A stretch of 64,000 nt of DNA from Diphasiastrum complanatum (lineage: Eukaryota; Streptophyta; Lycopodiopsida; Lycopodiales; Lycopodiaceae): contig CM055098.1 of the NCBI GenBank assembly GCA_029204225.1, forward strand, positions 21,765,367-21,829,366. The letters run 5' to 3'. Below are positions 47,529 to 58,959 of this stretch, one piece after another. Below the pieces are notes generated by a model. That model was not told the DNA's origin. It saw only the letters and a program-made list of their open reading frames with translations, and did no database searches. The translations under genes and the position numbers were made by a program. Positions within the stretch are counted from its first letter, which is position 1, and every line of letters begins with the position of its first letter.

Positions 47529-48239
47529 TGTGAAGTTTTTAGCACGTGTGAACTTCACCACACACCTTACAGGATCTTTATGAGGTGTTGTGATTGCACA
47601 AGAATGATCAAAGAACAAATTACTTGAAAAAATTCAAGGCAAGAGCACAATGGCATACTACAGTCTCAAAAAAATAATTCCTTACTATGAGAGATAGCTA
47701 TCTGAAAATATTCTAAGTGGTCTTTATGAGAAAAACAGGCTGCTCTCAGGTAGAGAGAGAAAATCAACACCAAAAACTCGCGTAGAGAGAGAATGAGTCC
47801 AAAACACCAAAATTTCACTATTCACAATATGGCAAAACAAGCCACAAATTTTCTACATCAATGAGGCTCGAATTCCTATAGTGGAGCTGCATGGAAAGTC
47901 CACTTCATTCAGTTAACTCGCCTATTATGGATCCTCATGTTTAACTGCATGCATGAATATTGCATGGATTGCTACCTAGACAAGTGTAGATCATGTAAAC
48001 TACTTTGCATGTTGCATGCACTGATTGCATGTTGCATGCATGCACTCTGAATGACTATGCATGTTATCTAAACTTTTGCATGACATCATAAATGAATCTA
48101 CCTAACTTAAACTCGACCTATTCTAAGAAGGTTATGTGCTCAATTCACATACCTCTATGTACAATAAAATATACAAAAGAAATAAGGTGATATAGCCCCC
48201 AAAGTCAAGATAGGAAGAGATTTTTTACCATTCTTCACA
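47529..48239 (-). repeat. 3' LTR of the nested copia element
   Basis: Same ends as the partner at 51582. It differs by several indels (711 versus 677 bp) and scattered substitutions, so the insertion is not very recent. It contains GCACGTGTGAAC near its left end. Confidence 0.93.
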
Positions 48240-48254
48240 CTCCTTAAAATATAT

Positions 48255-50836
48255 CTACCTATTCAACATAGACTTTGAGATTAAGCCAAGATTAGACCTC
48301 ATCTTGAAAAATACATTCTTGAGCAATATTTTGGTGAGAAGATCTGCAACACAATTTAAAGATCCAACATGCTCCAATGAGATCTCTCTCCCAATAACTT
48401 TTTCTCTTACAAAATGATGAGCTACCTCGATGTGTTTGCTCCTTGCATGGAACACAGGATTGTTTGCAAGAGCCTGAGCTGAGATGTTATCATTCTTGAT
48501 AATTGGAAGTTTTCATCTCCATAACACTTTAGCTCCAAGAGTAGCCTTCTGATCCATAGAATTTCCTTTGTTGTGGTTGTACTCAGCTTCACATAATGAT
48601 AAGGATATAGTTGCTTGTTTCTTTGATAGCCAAGAAACTATACTCCCTCCAAGAAAAATCATGTAAGCACTTGTGGATTTTCTATCCAACCTGTCTCCTG
48701 CAAAATACGAGTTTGAAAAAGCAACCAAAGTTAGATCTTCTCCTTTTTAGATCAATCCAAAGTCTAAGGTAGAAGATACATATCTCAAGATTCTTTTAGC
48801 CAACTTCCAATGATATATCTTTGGATCCTGCATGTATTGGCTTAGCTTATGCAAACTAAAGCTTAGATCAGGCCTTGCCACAGATAACCATATAAGTGAG
48901 CCAATAAGACTCCTATAAAGAGTGATGTTCTCGAAGGATCTTTCATCATCTTTCATAGGAACTTTTGCAATGTGCTCCATTGGTGTATATATGCCTTTAC
49001 AGTTTTCCATATGAAATTTCTTAAGCATGGAAAGTGCATATCTACTTTGACTTATGAAAGCATGATCTTTCCAAAAGTCAATTTCTAGGCCTAAAATGTA
49101 GTGAAGAACTCCTAGATCTTGGATCTTAAACTCACTACCAAGTGCATACTTAGTTTCTTCAATTAGCTCCTCGTTATTTCCACTAAGAATGATATCATCT
49201 ACATAGTGATCTGGAAAAGGAGTTGAGCCTTGCATACCAAGACCTTGGTGCTTGTTTTAGTCCATAAAGACTTTTGAACAAAAGACAAACTTTTGATTCC
49301 TCACCAACTTTCACATATCTAGGTGGTTGCTCCATGTAGACTACTCCTCAAGGTAACCATTGAGAAAGGCATTAGAAACATCAAGTTGAAACATCCTCCA
49401 ATTGTGATAACATGCAAGAGAAATGAGAATTCTTATAGTTACCAATTTTGCAATAGGTGCAAAAGTGTCTTCATAGTCAAGACCTTTGATTTGAGAGTAA
49501 CCTTTGGCACAAAGTCTTTCTGTAAATTTGTTGATGGATCCATTATTACTATACTTGATCCTGAATACCCACTTACATCCAATGACATGCATGTTGTTAG
49601 GTGGCTCCACAAGCTCCCATGTGTTGTTTGACATCAAGGCTTCAAACTCAAGGGTCATTGCTTCAACCCATTTCTTGGATTAAAGTGCATCTTGGACATC
49701 TTTAGGCTCTTCATCTGATATGAAGAATGCATGATAGGAAGTTTCACCTTCCACTTGCCTTCCTCCCTCATCATAAGTGAGCCTTCTTGGCTCGAATCTA
49801 TCTCTTGTGGATCTTCTTGGTGTAGGTGCTTGAAGTTGCTCCTCCTCAAGCCTCAGCCCCACCACTTCTTGAACAATATCAAGATTAATTATTGTAGATC
49901 CTGCATGAGACTCCTTGATCTTTCCTTCATCCAAGTTAAATTTTTTATCTTCATGAAAGATCATATATCTACTTACAACATTCTTGTCATTAGAGGGAAC
50001 ATAAACTTTATATGCTTTCTTTGAAGATGCATATCCAACAAAGATACCTTTACTAGCACTAGAATCATCTTTTCCTAGTCTCTAAAGGAACATGCACATA
50101 GCATAAATAGCCAAAGATCCTAAGATGGTCTACCTTAGGCTTTTTCTTGTACAACATCTCAAATGGTGTTCTTCCTTCTATAGCAAGATTAGGAAGCCTA
50201 TTACAAAGGTAATTTGCACATGCAACTGCTTCTCCCCAAAATTCTTTAGGTAGAGATCCTTCTAGCCTAATGGCTTTTGCACATTCACATGATGTTCTAC
50301 TTTTTCTTTCAGCAACTCCATTTTGCTAAGGAGTATAAGAACAAGAAAATTCTCTCTGTATTCCCTCTTGCTCACAATAGTCTTTAAACTTATTAGAGGT
50401 ATATTCACCTCCACTGTCACTTCTCAAAGCTTTTATCTTGAAAGAAAACCACTTTTCTACATAAGCTTTTTAAGGAAGGAAGACCTCATAAACCATAGCT
50501 TTGGAAGATAGCATATAGATCCAAGAATATCTTTGTAATCATCTATGAAAGAGACAAAACAAATTGCTCCTCCTTTGCTCTTGGTTGAGGAGAAATGAAC
50601 ATCAAAGTGCATGAGTTCAAATAATTGTTGAGTTTTGATGATAGATCTTGGAAAAGGTCTTCTATGAGATTTTGCCAAAACACAAGCTTCACAGGGTTGT
50701 AGCTCCTTTGATAGTGTCTTTGGTAATCCAACAACTTTTTCTTCCTTGACCATAGATTGCATGACCTTGAAATTGGGATGTCCCAATCTCTTATGTCACA
50801 GATCCTCTTGATGAACCTTGGTCTCATAAGCAGCAT
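48255..50836 (-). pseudogene. Copia pol of the nested element: integrase, RT, RNase H
   Basis: From high to low coordinate: the GAG-pre-integrase zinc region (GHPNFKVMQSMVKEEKVVGL, CEACVLAKSHRRPFP); integrase start with CFVSFIDDY; the linker RRSTRDRFEPRRLTYDEGG; RT ([36 protein letters not shown], the catalytic [18 protein letters not shown]); RNase H (STSAYMIFLGGSIVSW, SLCEAEYN); and the tail VADLLTKILL. Frameshifts at several joints prevent a full polyprotein. Upstream of 50836 a leader of about 700 bp replaces gag and protease. Confidence 0.9.
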
Positions 50837-51568
50837 CAGAAATGTTAGGACTCTCCCTAGAATCTAGCTTGTACAACTTTCCTACTCTAGATAGTTGATC
50901 CAACCTATGAAATCTAGCAACACTCTGTGAGATCAAGCTCACTACAATAGAATCAATCTAACTTGAATTTGGATCTAGCTTCTATTAAATGATGAAGCAC
51001 ATGCAACTATGAAGTCTATCTCTCCCACGAGTTTTAAAGAACTGAAAAACTCTCTTGGAACTTACTTTTAACTCAAACACAATACTTGTGTGAAATGAAA
51101 TGTTTAAGACCTCACAATAGTCAGATTTATCCAATTCTACTTGATTGATGATGAAAAATTGAGTATAATGGTGAAAAGAACTGATGTGTGCTCACTTTGG
51201 CATATCACACGAGATGAGTACTCTCCCTATCTCTTTGATTATTTCAAACTCTTCTAAAAACAAATCAAATTGATTTAGGAACTCGAGCAACACAATCTAC
51301 TCTTCAATACCTATCCAAAAAGCTATCATAACATCAAATTTGGATCATTCTTTGAGAAGTAGCACTCAAACAAAGAGGGATAATTTCACACGTGTGAGCT
51401 CTCTCTCCATACAGGCTTAGCTGGAGTAGATAAGGCTTGATTTGATCCACTTATGATCCGCATATGGCTTGATTGTCAACGATTTTGTATCCTTCTCCAA
51501 AATTCGAGTTCCGACAAGCAAAAGCACTCAAGATCTGATGTATGCACCCTCACCTCTTCAAAGCACAA

Positions 51569-51581
51569 GGCTATGATACCA
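51569..51581 (-). other. Primer-binding site of the nested copia element
   Basis: On the minus strand it reads TGGTATCATAGCC and directly abuts the 5' LTR terminus TGTGAA at 51582. Confidence 0.9.
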
Positions 51582-52258
51582 TGTGAAATTTTTAACATGT
51601 GTGAACTTCACCACACACCTTACAGGATCTTTATGAGGTGTTGTGATTGCACAAGAATGATCAAAGAATAGATTACTTAAACAAATTCAAGGCAAGAGCA
51701 CAATTGCAGACTACAATCTCAAAAAACTAACTCCTTACTATGAGAAATAGCTATTAGAAAATATTCTAAGTGCTCATTATGAGAGAAATAGGCTGCTCTC
51801 AGGCAGAGAGATAAAATCAACACCAAAGTCTCGGGTAGAGAGAAAATGAGCCCAAAACACCAAAATCTCACTATTCACAATATGGCAAAACAAGCAATGA
51901 GGCTCGAATTCCTATAGTGGAGTTGCATGGAAAGTCCACTTCATTCAGTTAACTCAACTATTATGATCCACATGTTTAACTGCATGGATTGCATGTCAGC
52001 TCTCTAAGCTACGTATACAAGTGTAGATCATGTAAACTACTTTGCATGTTGCATGCATGCACTCTGAATGACTATGCATATTATCTAAACTTTTGCATGA
52101 CATCATAAATGAATCTACCTAACTCAAACTCAACCTATTCTCAGAAGGTTATGTGCTCAATTCACATACCTCTATGTACAATAAAATATACAAAAGAAAT
52201 AAGTTGAACATAGCTCTCGAAGTCAAGATAGAAAGATATTTTTTTATCATTCTTCACA
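51582..52258 (-). repeat. 5' LTR of the nested copia element
   Basis: It starts next to the primer-binding site and ends at the CCAAG target duplication. Sequence matches 47529-48239 along its length apart from short deletions. Confidence 0.93.
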
Positions 52259-52632
52259 CCAAGTGATATTGTTAGTGATAAAGATCCTATGTTTACAAGT
52301 CACTTTTGGTCAGCTGTGTTCAATAAGCTTGAAACCTCGCTTAGTTTTAGTTTTACTGATAAGCCTAAATCAGATGGACAAACTAAGAAATCTAATTGGA
52401 GACTATGGAGGATATGTTGAGAACGTATGTGTCTCACAAGCAGTCTCAATGGGAGGACCACATTCCTCTAATTGCGTTTGCTTACAATAGAAGAAAACAT
52501 TTTGCTACACGTTATAGTCCACTTATTACGGTTTTTGAGGGGGAGAGAGGAATGGAGTTTGGAATAGCTCCCCGGATGTGGGCTGCTACTAACTATCAGC
52601 AAGAACGATCTCAGTTAGGAAAGAGATTGTAA
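52259..52632 (+). pseudogene. Ty3/gypsy integrase, right half of the interrupted copy
   Basis: It continues the integrase broken at 47528: IVSDKDPMFTSHFWS-like in one frame, then after a frameshift TMEDMLRTYVSHKQSQWEDH and IPLIAFAYNRRKHFATRYSP. The usual chromodomain-side sequence after the core is lost. Confidence 0.85.
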
Positions 52633-52639
52633 ATGCCAA

Positions 52640-53962
52640 ACAAAATCACAGCTCATGCATTCAAGACCGCTAGGTTGATTATGTGCTCAAATAGATTATG
52701 AGCAGAACCACCAAAGAGGATTGACGGTGTGCGGATTTACTGTTAATCAGTTTGAAAGTGAAGTTCAATACAGAATTCAAAGTGGTAGTGCAAAGAGATT
52801 GCGTTTGTTCCGAAGGCATCAAAGACAGTCGTCATCTGATCAAATTTTGAGGAGTAGAGATGTTATGTCCATGACCAATACATAGGATACAATATACTCC
52901 TAGTCTTGGATACACGGTACTCCAACAAGCTGTTAGTTATGCCATGTCACACTGGATGTGACCCGAAAGTAACTAATATCCTTGTGAGGCCCAGAACACA
53001 CTAAATGGAGTTTAGACAAGGTATGAGATAGTGTATGCATGTGTAGAGTTATCAATAGCAATTCTATGAATAGCTGGTCCATGCTTAGGAGTCTATTCTA
53101 GGTGAATCTATGTATAGGGAACTTAGGGCTATGGATGGCTATGTGCCCAGGATGCTTTTGGCTCTATATATTGGGTCCAAACTTGCCCTACTCCTCATTA
53201 TGATTTTGGATTCATTGCTAGGCTCTCACTCTTCATTCATGCTTCTTGTTCCTTGGTTTGGGGGTGAAGCTTCTAGAGTTTGATTGGATGCTTCTACTTG
53301 GTTGGGTGGTTTCTCCATAGTGTGTTATGATTGTGTTTGTGATTTGTAAGCAGGATCTAAGGAGCTTCCCTTATAGTGGAAAAGATGAATCATAGTCTTT
53401 TGAAGTCGTCCTAGAACTTAGAGCCAAGAATTCCAGCAATTGGGTTTGTAGGAAGTCAAAAATTGTCAAAAATTGACCAATTTTGGTGAATTTTGGGGTG
53501 TGGATTTTTCTAAATCCATAAGGGAATCATTCTAGTTTTTTTACAGCATGATTTGTATTTCTTTTCACCTTCTCAACAAGCTATCAGACTTGTAAATTGA
53601 TGGGTAGAGGCTTACGTTTCAATTCCATCAAGTTTGTAGCAATTTTGACTTCTAGAAATCAAGAATTCATGGTTCTCAGCCCATACTGCTTCGTAGGATT
53701 TGTATGAAGGCCTCATGGAACTCTTAGAGACCATTTAAGACTGTTTGGATCATCACTTTTAGGCTTGGTTGAGTGTTTGCAAGTTTTTAGGCAGATTGGG
53801 CTTGAAAAAGTGTGTCATATTACAGGTTTTTTGGTTGTTCTGAACTCGCACTTGTGAACCCTAGGTGGTAGGCTAACATGGCAAGTGTCTTGTTCTCTAG
53901 GTCGCCCTTTGTACTGAGCTTTACAGCACCCAATTTGGTGTCCTTCTGAAGCTGAAAAGAAG
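52640..53962. other. Probable gypsy 3' region/LTR, then unassigned DNA
   Basis: TGTTATGTCC at 52861, after the purine-rich TTTGAGGAGTAGAGA, could be a gypsy 3' LTR start. A CTCTATATATTGG box near 53162 would fit its promoter. No second copy is present to confirm this, and the border with the ORF at 53963 is unclear. Confidence 0.35.
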
Positions 53963-55322
53963 ATGGCACAACAACACGCTGATCGCCTCGAAGGATACAT
54001 CAGCTCCCTGCAAAATGCCCTGACAACCGCACAAGATTACGTAGACAAGGCCATGCAGGATGCAAAGCAATAGGTGCAGCTGCTAAAAGGTCAATTGCGG
54101 ATGGCGGAGCAGGATCGCACACGTCTCCAAGGTGAATTGGATGCGACCACCCTTGAGCATGATGCGTATCTTCATACGCAAATACAAGATCATTCGGTCA
54201 CTCCGATGGAGATCGCGTATTTTGTTCGAGAAAGTGGAAATGTACAAAGTGGCCCTTCAGGGATTCCAAGGCCGCTTTGACAGGTTCAAAGGAGCAACTT
54301 CAATTGAGTTGGCAAAGGCTAAAGAAACCATCAACACCTATGAAAAGGCAGTCGTTCAGGTGTTGGAAGCCGGACCACAAAACCCCGTATTGGTCATGCC
54401 GCAATTCTCCCCTACGCACCAAGAGGATGTACCAATGGATACAGGGCTGGATTCGGGCATGGACCAACGGGGAGCTCCAGAAATACAAGAACAATCGCCA
54501 GTTTTACCGACAGTGCAAGCGGGTCCATCCTCATCAAGGACCACACCGCTATTCAGAAGGCCCATCAGCATCGAGGACCAGATCCAGAATTTCTTAAAGC
54601 AACATCCGCATGAGACTTCGCGTGGTGGATGGGTCCTTAAGTTCAAGACCTCCAAGATAGAGGTCGACAAAGAAGTGGACAAAATACTTGCATTGGGAGA
54701 GAAGCCGGCATGGAGAATTACCGTTTTTGAGAAAACTCCGGAATCAATCAGGAGTTATGTGGCCAGCCCTCGCCAATTGTGAGTAGATCCCTATTATGTG
54801 CCAATGCCGAGAAGGAATAAATGGAAAGATTCAGGATTGGCTATGGACAAGATCAGAATCCATACGCCCAATTGGCCAATCATCCATCAGCCCTACAGCT
54901 GGACAATATCAGTAGATTTTCATGGGGCCTTACAGGCATACCAGCGAGAGTATGTCCACTCTCTAGATCCCACAGTACGACAATCGACAATGTTTGCAAA
55001 AGATTTAACTTTGTTGGCATCAGTGGCAACCAGATGGGACGATTGCCTCCCTCCTTTGGCATTCGATCCAAACAAGCCGATGGCCTCAAAGAATGTCAAA
55101 GATCAGTTGTCGGTTGCTCGTTTATATTTTCGTGCAACAATGATGGGAGGCTCCTGGGAATCTCGCTTCACATCATGGACGACCTCAAAGTGGATTGTAG
55201 GAGCCCATCATTGTTTTTTGTCCCATAATTTGGATTTTAATACTGCCCGTCTTGACTTTATGGAGAAGGTGCAGTACCATTTAATAAAGATTTGGCGCGA
55301 AGCCAATAAAAGTCCCCAATAA
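53963..55322 (+). pseudogene. Unknown ~450-codon ORF of an LTR-flanked element (broken)
   Basis: It begins MAQQHADRLEGYISSLQNAL, a coiled coil, with one in-frame TAG at 54071, a frameshift near 54180-54210 and one in-frame TGA at 54780. Otherwise the frame stays open to 55322. After the coiled coil come a Pro/Ser-rich linker (VPMDTGLDSGMDQRGAPEIQ), a segment DQIQNFLKQHPHETSRGGWV, then PMPRRNKWKDSGLAMDKIRI, TRWDDCLPPLAFDPNKPMAS and LDFMEKVQYHLIKIWREANK. There is no zinc knuckle, protease, RT or integrase motif. A polypurine tract and LTR start follow within 50 bases, so it is probably the only gene of a non-autonomous LTR element, perhaps a diverged gag. I do not recognise it. Confidence 0.6.
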
Positions 55323-55372
55323 CTGCATCTCGTAGGTGTCGTGGGACCGCCACCAGTTTTGGTGGGGGATAC

Positions 55373-55850
55373 TGTTGGAGGGTTTGCAAATCCCAAGGCA
55401 ACTCTAACCCTAGTTAATAAGTGAGAGGGATTTGGCACCCTACGTGTGTAAGTCCAACCCGATGATCACATAGCTATTTGATTAGTTACAAGTCAATAGA
55501 AGAACTTTAGGCTTTTTTTGCGGGACTTTTAATGTCGCAGGGCCTAAATGTCAAGTTAGTGAATAAAGTTGGGTTTCCCTCCAATTTGATGGTTCCCACT
55601 CTTTTTTAAATTTGAATAATAAGGGAGGCAGAAATGGGCCAATAGGATTCAGAGGCCAGTGTCCTCCTCTCTACTATAAAAAGAGACCAACTCGAATTCC
55701 TACACATGTTCATTTTCTCATTTCAATAAAGCAGATTGGTTCTCTTCAGAAATGGATTGATGAATGTCCTTGCTCTCTATCACTTTTCCTCCATCTCTCA
55801 TGCTTTCTTTGAATTTTGCTAATTGTTGGATCTGATTGTTATTGGAATTG
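55373..55850 (+). repeat. 3' LTR of the unknown-ORF element
   Basis: GGTGGGGGATAC is followed by TGTTGGAGGGTTTGC, a standard polypurine tract and LTR start. A TATAAAAAGAG box lies near 55675 and CAATAAAGCAG near 55725, both in the right order for an LTR. The right border (about GGAATTGCA, 55850) is a guess. No matching 5' LTR was found upstream. Confidence 0.6.
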
Positions 55851-56156
55851 CATGTTATTATACTTTTTATGAGAGAGAAAGGGAGAGAGAGAAAGAGTAA
55901 GTTATCTTTGTTGTGGATGCGTATTGTTAATGGAACGTAGGGTTAATTGATGTTAGAGTTAGATGTGAGTCCTCCAATCATGTTGAAATATGAACTATAC
56001 TATCGCTCTCATGGGAACGAATCTATGCGTGACAACTAACTCTGTCTCTTTGATGCTATATTGACTAGATCTTGGATTCAGGTTAGTCAAGGAAAGAAAC
56101 CCACTACACCACCTCATGTCCTTTTTGCCACACCTCTAGTCCAAGGCAATAATGCA

Positions 56157-56390
56157 TTAGGTTGAGATTGTCATCTTGAATTGTTCCATGAGATCCTTCT
56201 TGACCATATCTATCATTTCTTGGTTATTTTCCGTAATAATCAGGTCATCAACATAAAGAGCAATCAAAGCAACCATGCCATCAAAGCATAAGACATAAAG
56301 ATTTGGATCAGAGTGTGTTCTCACCATCCCCTTAGAATGAAAGTAGGCATCAATCCTGCTGTACCATGCACGTGGTGCTGTCACACTAAA
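56157..56390 (-). pseudogene. Short Ty1/copia reverse transcriptase fragment
   Basis: It reads PRAWYSRIDAYFHSKGM, SDPNLYVL and the catalytic ALYVDDLIITENN. About 75 codons are open. It is an isolated fragment with no other copia domain adjoining it. Confidence 0.85.
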
Positions 56391-57001
56391 AGTGTTTACA
56401 GATAGAAAGTGACCAACTTATATGGTATCGAGCTCGATAACTGCTCAACAGTAGCTAACCAAAGCTCTGTTTCTTTCAACATTGTGTTGCTATCCAATCT
56501 AGGAAAAGTATTGAATTGAAGGGCATGAATTTGCTCAAACTCTAGCAGTGCTCAAATAGGAGAGCCCTGAACCCCCAAATGATAAGCAACAATTACATTC
56601 AGTAGTATGGGTCAAACTTGAGCATTGCTCAAGTTAGCTGGTTATTTTCAACAATGAAATTCCCATTTGTTCACACTAAAGTGTTTATAGATAGAAAATG
56701 TCCATGTGGAAATCTCAACTAGTTTAGTCAAGTTTAGTTAATTGTCAATATTAGGCCAATAGGCATTTTAGACTTAGAGATAAACTTTATGAAGGTTATT
56801 TAGGTCAAAATTCATTTGAATTACCACTTTTGGAAAGTGTGGGAAAGTTAGGAGGGCCAGTGTGGACACATTCAAATTTGAATGTTAGATGCATTGAATC
56901 TAGTCACATTGTTGATAGGGTTTTTGCTATGGAGGGAAACCAAAGATTAATTAATGAGGCATGGACATGCTATAAAAGGCTGTAAATTTGTGGGAAGAGA
57001 T

Positions 57002-57003
<2 letters not shown>
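56391..57003. other. Non-coding with spaced direct repeats
   Basis: TCACACTAAA(A)GTGTTTA.AGATAGAAA occurs near 56382 and 56673. GATAAGCAACAATTACATTCAGT near 56582 recurs near 57485 as ATAAGCAACAATTACATTCAGT. These may be fragments of one repeat family broken by insertions. Confidence 0.45.

Positions 57004-57095
<92 letters not shown>
57004..57095. repeat. (CT)n microsatellite, ~92 bp
   Basis: Uninterrupted CT repeat. Confidence 0.95.
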
Positions 57096-57099
<4 letters not shown>

Positions 57100-57948
57100 C
57101 ATGCCTATACATGAGTTCTCTTGGGTTCATCTATCCATTGGTGCATTATTTTGATGATATCTTGCAATCTTGTGTGTAGAATGCATAGTTTGCTATTTTT
57201 GGACCCACGCGTGGGAAGTACAATAGGGTACTATTATTGTACAGACAACAACTTCATTTTATCATATATTTGATGTTTGATCAAGTTCTTATTGAGTTTG
57301 CATCTCTTGCATTGAGTAGATGTTGATTTTTTTACATTGGCAATGTTGTGAATTGTGTTGTCTTTCTAACCAATGATTAAGGAACACATTTTGGATCTTA
57401 ATGGTCTAAAATTCTTCACATCCAAAATATATGGTTTTTAACTCAAACGTTGTTCGAGTAGGAGAATCCCAAACTCCCAAATAATAAGCAACAATTACAT
57501 TCAGTGTATAAATGCTCAAAATCTCCAAGACAGATTCAAAGCATGTCTAGTTGAATATCGAAAGAACCTTGGTAAAAAGCCACTACATTAGAGAAAATAT
57601 GGGCCCGAAGAGGGCCCTATAAGAAATGTCATGTCATTTTATTTTGGATTTTTAGTAAAATAGATTATCTAGACATAATTAAGAATCAACAGTACTACCC
57701 TATTTTTTATGTGTGCTTGCATTTTAGCATACTATAAGAGTTTATTGGATTGTTTTTTTTTTTTTTTGAGTGCTCAGATCACTGCCATTTCTGACAAAGA
57801 ACAAAACAAACTATGGCCACTTGGCAGCATGGTCTCAATGATGATTAGAAACTCAGAATAAAAGTATTTAATGATTGGTGCAACGGCCAGCAAATGGCAT
57901 GCAATGAAAAATGGCCAAAACCCCACAAAAATCAATTTTTTTTAATTT
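57096..57948. other. Non-coding, includes a second GCCCGAAGAGGGCC repeat copy
   Basis: The GGGCCCGAAGAGGGCCCTATAAG segment near 57601 matches the dispersed repeat at 12279. There is also a T-run at about 57750-57768. No gene. Confidence 0.45.
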
Positions 57949-58155
57949 GTGTTCATAATAGTGATCAATGGCCTAGCATGCTTGACCGTAATAGTGATCA
58001 ATGGCCTAGCATGCTTGATCGTAATGCTATTGCCAAGTAAAGATTTGCTTACTAAACCTCTGTATGAGGTAATAAAAAGTAGGTCCAAATTAGACCTTAT
58101 CAATTTACCTAAGTTGTCAAAAATAGTAAATCCACTATTCTTAGGCCTTATTTAA
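57949..58155 (+). pseudogene. Ty1/copia RNase H tail fragment
   Basis: It ends LLPSKDLLTKPLYEVIKSRS, the usual copia polyprotein end. Its first part is a 33-bp tandem duplication (GTGATCAATGGCCTAGCATG at 57961 and 57994), translated as the repeated VINGLACL. Confidence 0.65.
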
Positions 58156-58253
58156 CTTTATAAAGTCTACCTCTAAGTTGAAAATACATATTAGCCTCAA
58201 AATCGCCAAATAAACTCAACGTGACTAAACTAAACTAGTTGATATTTTTCACA
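58156..58253 (-). repeat. Copia LTR end with polypurine tract (minus orientation)
   Basis: On the minus strand AACTAGTTGAAGAGGGAG is followed by TGTGAAAAATATC, the same signature as at 48239 and 40070. Only about 100 bases of LTR can remain before the plus-strand copia tail. Confidence 0.5.
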
Positions 58254-58954
58254 CTCCCTCTTCAACTAGTTTTACCACACAACTTTGATCTAACTTTAGG
58301 ATCTCCATCCTAAGTATAGATCTCCTTTTTATGGTTTTATAAAAGCTTTTATAATTGATAGAAAAAATAGTGTCCACATTGAATGCTTCACTATATCTTA
58401 CATTAATTGTACATATCAAGATGTAACTAAAACATTAAAAACCAAATAGAATGTGAATGCAATGATTTCTCCATGCTTTAAACTTTGAACTCTTTGAAAA
58501 ATAATAGCAAACAAACAATAAATGTGAGTAGTCAACCAATGCTTGCATGTCCTCTCCATCTTTGTCCTTTACATGTCTCCACCAAAAAAAATCATGAATG
58601 AGCATCCATTGTCATCTTGCCATCATCACTTGATGACTTGACCCTAAATGAGTGATATAATGAGCCTCCCTTAGCTTCATTTCCATCAGCAAAACCAATA
58701 AAAAAATGCTAGTGATACTTCATTGCCACATAATTCCATTTACAACAAATCTCACCATTTTTAACTCACAAAATTCATCTTTTTATTATTTACTCAACAT
58801 TACATATTTTGAAGCCATTGTGAAAGGATGCTCACAAGTACCACAAGAAAAACGTAATCATGTTGTTTTGTTACACATTCTATTTCCCTTGCAAGCCGTG
58901 ATTTTAATGTATTTACAATCAATGTTATTCAGATTATCATTGCTTCACAACTAA
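58254..58954 (-). pseudogene. Probable copia-internal remnant, unassigned
   Basis: It lies inside the element to which the 58253 LTR end belongs. One stretch on the minus strand (about 58700-58590) reads IGFADGNEAKGGSLYHSFRV, then SSSDDGKMTMDAHS and a stop. It looks coding, but I cannot assign it to a named domain. Confidence 0.35.
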
Positions 58955-58959
58955 TACCA

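Larger units (their letters stand above)
47529..52258 (-). mobile_element. Complete-structured Ty1/copia element nested in a gypsy integrase
   Basis: The element is 4730 bp. LTRs at 47529-48239 (711 bp, 3') and 51582-52258 (677 bp, 5') both begin TGTGAA and end TTCACA on the plus strand. A perfect 5-bp target duplication CCAAG flanks it (47524-47528 and 52259-52263). A tRNA-Met primer-binding site sits next to the 5' LTR and a polypurine AAGGAG next to the 3' LTR. Inside, integrase, RT and RNase H blocks are present in order, but gag and protease are missing and pol is broken, so movement would have needed proteins supplied by another copy. Confidence 0.93.
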
